Below the pieces are notes generated by a model, which saw only the letters and a program-made list of their open reading frames with translations, had not been told where the DNA came from and ran no database searches. Source: JBCBSZ01 sp039818945 (GTDB taxonomy: Bacteria > Actinomycetota > Acidimicrobiia > Acidimicrobiales > Poriferisodalaceae). From it: a stretch of DNA of 64,000 bases. Position numbers and translations under genes: made by a program. Positions 57,157-64,000 of this stretch are shown one piece after another; position 1 is the first letter of the stretch; every line of letters begins with the position of its first letter. Where the stretch lies: assembly GCA_039818945.1 (NCBI GenBank), contig JBCBSZ010000005.1:70311-134310 (forward strand), read 5' to 3'.

Positions 57157-57789
57157 TCAGTCGAAGACGTCGGCGGGGCTGGCGGTGTGCGGTCCGCCCT
57201 CGTCCCGCGCCGTGATCAGCGCCGTCGTCGCCCGCTCGAGCAGTCGGGTCGGGTCGAGGGCGTGGCGGGGGTACGACGCGACGCCCGCGAAGAGGCGCGA
57301 GCGGCGGCGGGACTCGGTGAGCGCCTTGCGGAGCCGTTCGACCGCGTCGCGACCGGCGTCCTCGTCGGCCTCGTCGAGGATGAGCGCCAGCCGGTGCTCG
57401 CCGTGGCGCGCCACCACGTCGCTGGACCGCAGCAGCCGGCCCCGGAGGAGCCCGACCTCGGCCGCGAACGCGGAGGGTGGTGACCAGTCCGGTTCGTGCA
57501 ATTCGAGGATCGCCAGCGTCAGGGGCCGGAGGTGGGTGCTCGCCACACCGACCCGCTCGGCGAGCACGTCCGGGAAGGAGTCGGTCCGCACGATGCCGCC
57601 GTCGTCGACCGGTTCGGCGGCCGAGTGCCGGAGCTTGCGGCCGACCCACTCGCCGGCGACCACCGTGCTGAGCAGGCCGAGCGCGACGACGAGGCCCCCT
57701 TCGGCCGGCGACGGGCCGAGGAGGCTGACCCCGACACCGGCGGTGAGGAGTCCGAGCGCGGCGAGGGCCACGGCCCGTCGAGTGCCCAC
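57157..57789 (-). CDS. Membrane protein with degenerate GGDEF-like domain
   Basis: 210 residues. Two membrane helices fill the first 50 residues. Residues 70-200 have the diguanylate-cyclase order: LTLAILELHE (strand one), VVARHGEHRLALILDEA where active enzymes carry RYGGDEFALLL, and SRLFAGVASYPRHA as the SIGIA-like strand. The GGDEF centre is HGEHR, so it should not make cyclic di-GMP. It may bind nucleotide or only signal. The GTG start follows TACGTT by six bases. Confidence 0.65.
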   Translation of the reverse strand: MGTRRAVALAALGLLTAGVGVSLLGPSPAEGGLVVALGLLSTVVAGEWVGRKLRHSAAEPVDDGGIVRTDSFPDVLAERVGVASTHLRPLTLAILELHEPDWSPPSAFAAEVGLLRGRLLRSSDVVARHGEHRLALILDEADEDAGRDAVERLRKALTESRRRSRLFAGVASYPRHALDPTRLLERATTALITARDEGGPHTASPADVFD

Positions 57790-57795
57790 AGCACG

Positions 57796-57801
57796 AACGT
57801 A
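57796..57801 (-). promoter_or_regulatory. -10 element for GGDEF-like gene (leaderless)
   Basis: TACGTT on the minus strand, six bases before the GTG at 57789. Confidence 0.5.
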
Positions 57802-57887
57802 CCCGTGGACCAGCAGCGGTCAAGTTGACGCTGCGTGGTGGTACGAAGCTTGCGGCCCGGTGTGTCGGCGTCGGCCGGGGGAGCCGG

Positions 57888-57893
57888 TACGCT
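57888..57893 (+). promoter_or_regulatory. -10 element for lysC (leaderless)
   Basis: TACGCT, eight bases before the GTG at 57902. Confidence 0.5.
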
Positions 57894-57901
57894 CCGGCCG
57901 C

Positions 57902-59122
<1,221 letters not shown>

Positions 59123-59138
59123 TCGGGAGGGTCCTCAC

Positions 59139-60092
59139 GTGCGCGAGCCGACACCCTGGCCCGAGCTCCCCATCGAGGAGTGGGGCGACACCCTGGAGAC
59201 CCTGCACCTCTTCACCCAGGTCGTGGGCAAGATCCGCCTCGTCCAGGCGCCGTGGCTGAACCACTCGTGGAGCGTGCCGATGTACGTGAACGCCCGGGGC
59301 CTCGGCACGTCGCTCGTGCCCCACGGCACCGACGGGTTCGAGCTCGACTTCGATCTGATCGACCACGAGCTGCGGCTCGAGACGACCACGGGCTGGACCG
59401 ACGCCGTCGCCCTGACCGACGTGAGCGTCGCCGACTTCCACGAGCGGGTGCTCGCCATGATGGATCGCGCCGGGATGCCGGTGGAGATCAACCCCGTGCC
59501 CAACGAGATCGCCGACGCCATCCCGTTCCCCGACGATCACGAGCACGGCACCTACGAGCCGAGCCACGTCCAGGCCGTGCGAGGAGCGCTGCTCCAGAGC
59601 GACCGCGTGTTCCACCGGTTCCGGGCCGGCTTCCTGGGCAAGGCCAGCCCGGTGCACTTCTTCTGGGGGAGCTTCGATCTGGCCGTGACGCGGTTCTCTG
59701 GCCGGTCGGCGCCACCCCACCCCGGTGGCGTCCCCAACTTCCCCGACGACGTGGCGCAGGAGGCCTACTCGCACGAGGTCACGAGCGTGGGGCTGTGGTT
59801 CGGCAACGCCGAGAGCCCCGTCCCGATCTTCTACGCGTACGCCTACCCGACTCCGGAGGGCTTCGCCGAGGCGGCCGTCGCTCCCGACGAGGCGTTCTGG
59901 CTCGAAGCGCTGGGCGAGTTCGCGCTGCCGTACGACGCGGTGAGGGCGGCGCCCGATCCGGACGCCGCCCTGCTGGCCTTCTTCGAGAGCACCCACGCCG
60001 CCGCAGCGGACCTCGCGGGCTGGGATCGCCGGGCGCTCGAGTGCAACACGCCCCAGGGTCCGGAGTGGTGGCGGGATCGCCCCCACACCTGA
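59139..60092 (+). CDS. DUF5996 family protein
   Basis: 317 residues from GTG 59139. The segments WPELPIEEWGDTLETLHLFTQVVGKIRL, the middle HVQAVRGALLQSDRVFHRFRAGF, and LGKASPVHFFWGSFDLAVTRFSGR are the marks of the DUF5996 family, which is widespread but uncharacterised. No membrane segment or catalytic motif stands out. It lies 16 bases after lysC with GGGAGG in the gap and probably shares its transcript. Confidence 0.82.
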   Translation: MREPTPWPELPIEEWGDTLETLHLFTQVVGKIRLVQAPWLNHSWSVPMYVNARGLGTSLVPHGTDGFELDFDLIDHELRLETTTGWTDAVALTDVSVADFHERVLAMMDRAGMPVEINPVPNEIADAIPFPDDHEHGTYEPSHVQAVRGALLQSDRVFHRFRAGFLGKASPVHFFWGSFDLAVTRFSGRSAPPHPGGVPNFPDDVAQEAYSHEVTSVGLWFGNAESPVPIFYAYAYPTPEGFAEAAVAPDEAFWLEALGEFALPYDAVRAAPDPDAALLAFFESTHAAAADLAGWDRRALECNTPQGPEWWRDRPHT

Positions 60093-60096
60093 GGGG

Positions 60097-60771
60097 TCAG
60101 CTCAGGCCGGCCGTGCCGAACTCGGCGCTGAAGCGGGTGCACCAGATCACGACGGTGGAGTAGCGCTCGAGGTCGATCGAGGGGTCGAGCTCGTAGTTCT
60201 GGTCGCCGATGTTGCCCCGCAGCTCGCCGAGGAGGATCCAGTCGGCCTCGAGCTCGGAACCGCTCGAACCCGGAGGGGCGGCGGAGAGGTAGACGTCGAG
60301 GTCGGGGCCGTTGTCGGACTCGAAGTTCTCGAAGCGCAGGAATCGCTGCTCGGTGCCGTCGTTGAGCACCAGGGCGTCGCCCGACACGTCGTAGCGGCCC
60401 GAGCCCGTGAACTGGCCCTCGGCGAGGGTCACGATCTGCGGGGCGGCGGCCTCGGTGGTCTCCGGTGCGGCGGTGGTCTCGGGCGCCGCCTCGGTCGTCG
60501 CCGTCGCCTCGTCGGTGGTGGCCTCGGTCGTCGCCGTCGTGTCATCGGCGGTGGCCTCGGTGGTCTCGACCGGGGCGTCGGCAGCGGTGGTCGTGGCGGT
60601 CTCCGCGGCGCCGGCCCCCGAGGCGAACACCGGACCGTCGTCGTCGACGACGTCGTCGATGAAGGCCGTGTGGATGCCGAAGAAGCCGAAGGCGAGCCAG
60701 GCGCCGAAGGCGAGGAAGGCGGCGGCGATGCCGCCGGAGGCGTAGGGATGGCGGCGGATCAGGCTGAACAT
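60097..60771 (-). CDS. Membrane-anchored DM13-domain protein
   Basis: 224 residues. One membrane helix (about 11-32), then a 65-residue Thr/Ala/Glu repeat stretch, then a DM13 domain (about 110-224): LAEGQFTGSGRYDVSGDALVLNDG, LRFENFESDNGPDLDVYLS, and ERYSTVVIWCTRFSAEFGTA with the single conserved Cys in the WC pair. DM13 domains are proposed to carry out redox reactions outside the cell. The start at 60771 is set by the membrane helix; no clear ribosome binding site is seen. Confidence 0.82.
   Translation of the reverse strand: MFSLIRRHPYASGGIAAAFLAFGAWLAFGFFGIHTAFIDDVVDDDGPVFASGAGAAETATTTAADAPVETTEATADDTTATTEATTDEATATTEAAPETTAAPETTEAAAPQIVTLAEGQFTGSGRYDVSGDALVLNDGTEQRFLRFENFESDNGPDLDVYLSAAPPGSSGSELEADWILLGELRGNIGDQNYELDPSIDLERYSTVVIWCTRFSAEFGTAGLS
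60430..60605 (-). repeat. Thr/Ala/Glu low-complexity linker in DM13 gene
   Basis: Imperfect repeats of codons for ATTEA and ETTAA units encode the extended linker of the DM13 protein. Tandem repeats like these tend to vary in length between strains. Confidence 0.6.
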
Positions 60772-60915
60772 GGGAGGGGCTCCAGGTCTGGGGGCCGGAG
60801 GCTGACCGGCCCGAGCGTAGGTACGACAGGGGAACGTGGGATCGCGGGCTCCGGCATCCCCGGGCCGATCGCAGTTCCGCGGACGTTCATCGGTGCCGAA
60901 GCCGCCCACGAAGGG

Positions 60916-60921
60916 CACACT
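60916..60921 (+). promoter_or_regulatory. -10 element for gmd-like gene (leaderless)
   Basis: CACACT, six bases before the ATG at 60928; the first base differs from the TANNNT seen elsewhere. Confidence 0.35.
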
Positions 60922-60927
60922 GGTCGG

Positions 60928-61884
60928 ATGCGTCGTGCTCTGATCACTGGCATCAACGGCCAGGACGGGTCGTATCTGGCCGAGTTGTTGTTGGAGAAGG
61001 GATACGAGGTGGCGGGCACGATCCGTCGGACCTCGTCGCCGGATCTGTCGCGGATCGAGCACGTGTTGGATCGGGTGACGCTCGTCGGGGCGGATCTGAC
61101 CGATTCGGGGTCCTTGATGCGGTGTCTGGCCGGGTTCGAGCCGACCGAGGTCTACAACCTGGCGGCCCAGAGCTTCGTCAAGGCGAGCTTCGATCAGTCC
61201 GAGGTGACCGGTGAGGTCACCGGGTTGGGGGTGGCGCGGATCCTGGAGGCGGTGCGCCAGTTCGACGAGGGGGTCCGCTTCTACCAGGCGTCGAGCTCGG
61301 AGATGTTCGGCAAGGTCCAGGACGTGCCCCAGACCGAGGCGACGAGGTTCTGGCCGCGGTCGCCGTATGCGGTGGCCAAGGTGTACGGGCACTGGTTGAC
61401 GGTGAACTACCGGGAGTCCTACGGGATGTTCGCGTCGTCGGGGATCCTGTTCAATCACGAGTCGCCGCGGCGGGGGGTGGAGTTCGTGACCCGCAAGATC
61501 ACGCGGGCGGTGGCGGCGATCGCGGCGGGTCGGCAGGACAAGTTGGAGTTGGGGAACCTCGACGCGAAGCGGGACTGGGGGTTCGCGGGGGACTACGTCG
61601 AGGCGATGTGGCTGATGCTCCAGCAGGACGAGCCGGACGATTACGTGGTGGCCACCGGTGTGACCCACAGCGTGCGGGAGTTCTGTGAGGTGGCGTTCGC
61701 GCACGTGGGGTTGGACTGGTCCGAGCACGTGGTCATCAACCCGGCGTTCTTCCGGCCGGCCGAGGTCGATCTGTTGATCGGCGATCCCGCCAAGGCCCGG
61801 GCCGAGCTGGGTTGGGAGCCCAGGGTGTCGTTCCCCGAGCTGGTCGCGATGATGGTCGACGCCGACGTCGCCGAGCTCGGCTGA
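60928..61884 (+). CDS. gmd: GDP-mannose 4,6-dehydratase
   Basis: 318 residues. TGINGQDGSYLAELLLEKGYEVAG is the cofactor-binding start, NLAAQSFVKASF, then SSSEMFGKVQ, YAVAKVYGHW, and NHESPRRGVEFVTRKI are diagnostic of Gmd, and WGFAGDYVEAMWLMLQQ completes it. It converts GDP-mannose to the 4-keto-6-deoxy sugar for surface glycans. The codon use differs from all neighbours: Leu is often TTG and third positions favour G and T. This suggests recent transfer. No other nucleotide-sugar genes are adjacent. Confidence 0.92.
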   Translation: MRRALITGINGQDGSYLAELLLEKGYEVAGTIRRTSSPDLSRIEHVLDRVTLVGADLTDSGSLMRCLAGFEPTEVYNLAAQSFVKASFDQSEVTGEVTGLGVARILEAVRQFDEGVRFYQASSSEMFGKVQDVPQTEATRFWPRSPYAVAKVYGHWLTVNYRESYGMFASSGILFNHESPRRGVEFVTRKITRAVAAIAAGRQDKLELGNLDAKRDWGFAGDYVEAMWLMLQQDEPDDYVVATGVTHSVREFCEVAFAHVGLDWSEHVVINPAFFRPAEVDLLIGDPAKARAELGWEPRVSFPELVAMMVDADVAELG

Positions 61885-61928
61885 GCCGACCCACGCCGCC
61901 GGGACCTTCGGCACCTGGCGCCGGGAAG

Positions 61929-61945
61929 TTACCGGTCGGTAACCT
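61929..61945 (+). promoter_or_regulatory. Palindromic operator over the hbd promoter
   Basis: TTACCG-GT-CGGTAA (61929-61942) is a perfect inverted repeat, and the TAACCT -10 element (61940-61945) overlaps its right arm. Seven bases then lead to the ATG at 61953. This spacing would let a bound TetR- or FadR-type protein block transcription. Confidence 0.62.
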
Positions 61946-61952
61946 CGATCGC

Positions 61953-62801
61953 ATGGTGATCGAGCGCGTCGGTGTGTGTGGGTCCGGGACGATGGGGAGC
62001 GGCATCGTCCAGGTCGCTGCCCAGGCGGGGTACGAGACCGTGCTGCGGTCGCGCACCGCGGCCTCCGCCGACGCCTCGCTCGCCTCGCTCGGGAAGCGGC
62101 TCGACAAGCTGGTCTCGAAGGAGAAGATCACCGGCGACGAGCGCGATGCCGTGCTCGGGCGGGTGTCGGTGACCAACGATCTCGATGCGCTCTCCGACTG
62201 CGACCTCGTCATCGAGTCGGTCGTCGAGGACCTCTCGATCAAGCGGGCGTTCTTCGACGACCTCGACCAGGTCTGCAAGCCGCACGCCATCCTGGCCACG
62301 AACACCTCGACCCTGCCGGTCGTCGAGATCGCCATGTCGACCGGACGACCGAGCCAGGTCTGCGGCGTGCACTTCTTCAACCCGGCCCACGCCATGTCGC
62401 TGGTCGAGGTGGTGCGGCCCCTGACGGCCAGCGACGAGACGATGTCCGCCGTGATGGAGTTCGCCACGCGCTGCGGCAAGGAGCCGGTCGAGGTCAAGGA
62501 CGAGGCCGGCTTCGTGGTCAACGCCCTGCTGTTCCCCTACCTCAACTCCGCCGTCACGATGCTCGAGCGGGGGACGGCCTCGATGGAGGACATCGACGCC
62601 GCGATGCAGGGCGGCGCCAACTTCCCGATGGGCCCGTTCGCGCTGCTCGACCTCGTCGGCCTCGACGTGTCGCTCGCGATCCTCGATGCGCTCCACGCCG
62701 AGTTCGGTCGACCCGGTGACGTCGCGGCGCCGACCCTGCGCCGCCTCGTGGCAGCGGGTCGCCTCGGACGCAAGACCGGCGAGGGCTTCTACACCTACTG
62801 A
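61953..62801 (+). CDS. 3-hydroxybutyryl-CoA dehydrogenase
   Basis: 282 residues, the standard length. GSGTMGSGIVQVAAQAGYE binds NAD; TNTSTLPVVEIA and GVHFFNPAHAMSLVEVV hold the catalytic region; a C-terminal domain with AGFVVNALLFPYLNSAVTMLERG and RKTGEGFYTY completes it. It oxidises 3-hydroxybutyryl-CoA or similar acyl-CoA, fitting the meaA (ethylmalonyl-CoA) theme of the window. It has its own palindromic operator. Confidence 0.9.
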   Translation: MVIERVGVCGSGTMGSGIVQVAAQAGYETVLRSRTAASADASLASLGKRLDKLVSKEKITGDERDAVLGRVSVTNDLDALSDCDLVIESVVEDLSIKRAFFDDLDQVCKPHAILATNTSTLPVVEIAMSTGRPSQVCGVHFFNPAHAMSLVEVVRPLTASDETMSAVMEFATRCGKEPVEVKDEAGFVVNALLFPYLNSAVTMLERGTASMEDIDAAMQGGANFPMGPFALLDLVGLDVSLAILDALHAEFGRPGDVAAPTLRRLVAAGRLGRKTGEGFYTY

Positions 62802-62804
62802 GTC

Positions 62805-62817
62805 CGAGGCAGCCTCG
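62805..62817. terminator. Small hairpin after hbd
   Basis: CGAGG-CAG-CCTCG, a 5-bp stem, lies in the 28-base gap between convergent genes. Weak. Confidence 0.25.
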
Positions 62818-62829
62818 CTGGGCGCGGGC

Positions 62830-63414
62830 TCAGCCGTCGATGCGGATGTGTTCGCCGCTCGCGACCGCGTGCAGCGTGATGCCCTGCGGGGCGAGGTGGC
62901 GGACCCGGCGAGCCCGCTCGCCGCTCCAGCGCTCGGCGTTGGGGACGAACGAGACCCCGGACACCAGCCCCAGGCCCACGGCGAAGCCGCCGCCCCGGGG
63001 ATCGACCATCGGATCGCACAGAGCTCGACCCGACGCCCCCGACGCCGCCACGACGGCGCCGCGCTCGTGGGCCGCGACGAGCGCCTCCCACACCGCCGAC
63101 CGCTTCAGCACCGACTCGATGTGCATGGTCGAGCCGTCCACGAGGTAGATGAGCGAGGCGTTGCGGACGTCGTCGGCCAGCGCGTGGTCGACGGCGTCGC
63201 GCCGCATGAGTACGGGGACGGTCTCGACGGTCGCCCCGAGCGTCGCGAAGTGCTCGGTCGCCGCGTCGACGAGGCGTTGCGGGCCCTCGTAAGCCGCCGC
63301 CGTCGGCAACAGCGTCACCGTCGTCGTGCCCGCCTCGGCGAGCAGCTCGCGGTCGAGGTCGTCGTAGGCAGCGGAGAACTCGTCACCGCCGAGCAGGATC
63401 ACGGGGCCAGCCAT
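62830..63414 (-). CDS. Peptidase S51/cyanophycinase-like protein
   Basis: 194 residues from the ATG at 63414. VILLGGDEFSAAYDDLDRELL and TVTLLPTAAAYEGP match the glutamine-amidotransferase-like fold of S51 peptidases; the nucleophile segment, usually GTSAGA, reads SGASGRALCDPMVDPRGGG, keeping the Ser in an altered loop. It may cleave a dipeptide or cyanophycin-like substrate. The start choice follows the family N-terminus. Confidence 0.75.
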   Translation of the reverse strand: MAGPVILLGGDEFSAAYDDLDRELLAEAGTTTVTLLPTAAAYEGPQRLVDAATEHFATLGATVETVPVLMRRDAVDHALADDVRNASLIYLVDGSTMHIESVLKRSAVWEALVAAHERGAVVAASGASGRALCDPMVDPRGGGFAVGLGLVSGVSFVPNAERWSGERARRVRHLAPQGITLHAVASGEHIRIDG

Positions 63415-63475
63415 CGCACCCGGAAATGTACTGCGAGTGACCGGGGAGGCCATCCGGTGCGGCCGGACGGTGGAG

Positions 63476-63481
63476 CACACT
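63476..63481 (+). promoter_or_regulatory. -10 element for aat (leaderless)
   Basis: CACACT, seven bases before the GTG at 63489. Confidence 0.35.
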
Positions 63482-63488
63482 GGCCCCC

Positions 63489-64000
63489 GTGCCGCTCGAA
63501 CCGCCGCCGACTCCCTGGGCGTTCCCCGACCCGGCGATCGCCGACGACGACGGCCTCGTCGGCGTCGGCGCCGATCTCGAGCCGGGCACGCTGCTCACGG
63601 CGTACCGCAGCGGCCTGTTCCCGATGCCGCTGCGGCGATCGATCGGATGGTGGTCACCCGACCCCCGCGGCGTGCTCCCACTCGACGGCCTGCGGGTCAC
63701 CCGCTCGCTGCGTCGCAGCGTTCGTCGCTACGAGCTGCGATTCGACACGGCGTTCCCAGAGGTGGTGCGGCGTTGTGCCGATCCGCGTCGCCCCCACGGC
63801 TGGATCTCGCCGGCGATCGCGTCCGCCTACGGGCGACTCCACGAGCTCGGTTGGGCCCACAGCGTCGAGGCCTGGGAGGGCGATCGCCTCGTCGGCGGCC
63901 TGTACGGGGTCTCGGTCGACGGCCTCTTCGCCGGGGAGTCGATGTTCCATGACGCCGTCGATGCGTCGAAGGTTGCGCTCGTCGGTCTCGTCGAGCACCT
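63489..64000 (+). CDS. aat: Leucyl/phenylalanyl-tRNA-protein transferase (3' truncated)
   Basis: The first 170 residues are present and the gene runs off the window. FPDPAIADDDGLVGVGADLEPGTLLTAYRSGLFPMP and WWSPDPRGVLPLDGL are the diagnostic opening of Aat; GWAHSVEAWEGDRLVGGLYGVSVDGLFAGESMFH is the conserved GNAT-like core. It attaches Leu or Phe to N-terminal Lys/Arg of proteins to mark them for ClpAP. The start is GTG. Confidence 0.93.
   Translation, partial: MPLEPPPTPWAFPDPAIADDDGLVGVGADLEPGTLLTAYRSGLFPMPLRRSIGWWSPDPRGVLPLDGLRVTRSLRRSVRRYELRFDTAFPEVVRRCADPRRPHGWISPAIASAYGRLHELGWAHSVEAWEGDRLVGGLYGVSVDGLFAGESMFHDAVDASKVALVGLVEH

Overview
This window is about 71% GC with very dense gene packing. 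Many genes start with GTG, neighbouring starts and stops often overlap by 4 nt (ATGA or GTGA), and many start codons sit 6-8 nt after a TANNNT hexamer with no room for a ribosome binding site, which suggests leaderless mRNAs. The gene content also points to a free-living actinobacterium, most likely class Acidimicrobiia: a meaA-type ethylmalonyl-CoA mutase, an F420/PPOX-type oxidoreductase, a Get3-like ATPase pair, PspC-histidine kinase, a SARP regulator and LppX-like lipoprotein. The class assignment is inference; the composition is seen directly. No stretch over 300 bases lacks a gene.

Layout. 1-11700: small metabolic and regulatory genes (end of a quinone-oxidoreductase-like gene, PPOX enzyme, MFS pump, crotonase plus sulfatase, AlkA-like glycosylase, LysE exporter, hydrolase, DUF202 pair, ArsR-VOC and AraC units). 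11771-19480: two adjacent operons, ThuA-SDR-TetR and SDR-P450-amidohydrolase-amidohydrolase-P450, which look like one catabolic or tailoring locus with two paralogous, atypical P450s. 19526-26663: lipoprotein, two zinc-ribbon/membrane/beta-propeller paralogues, and a PspC envelope-stress unit with a divergent PspC-kinase and NarL-type regulator. 26687-34091: methyltransferase, a SARP-hydrolase fusion, meaA, galE, a CaiB-type CoA transferase and a pirin.

34120-42713 is a minus-strand run of lipoprotein, MFS pump, GH63-like glucosidase and a 1203-residue TIR - NB-ARC - WD40 protein with APAF1-like architecture. 42816-47600 holds azoreductase, two HxlR regulators, an AhpD/CMD-like protein, an ABC membrane domain, a sterol desaturase-like protein and a TetR. 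47686-48666 is a macro-domain/SEFIR(TIR) fusion directly beside a tRNA-Pro(CGG) gene. The two TIR-family proteins are the best candidates for an undescribed immune or cell-suicide system; the macro-SEFIR fusion is the more unusual.

48873-64000 returns to chromosomal housekeeping: a Rieske oxygenase, a receiver protein, the Get3-like ATPase pair, a protease-dead NfeD-like protein, an orphan CcdA-like antitoxin, lysC (with a probable internal start for a beta subunit), DUF5996, a DM13 protein, a GDP-mannose dehydratase-like gene of foreign codon usage, 3-hydroxybutyryl-CoA dehydrogenase under a palindromic operator, an S51-like peptidase and the start of aat. Family names come from recalled sequence patterns; no database search was run.
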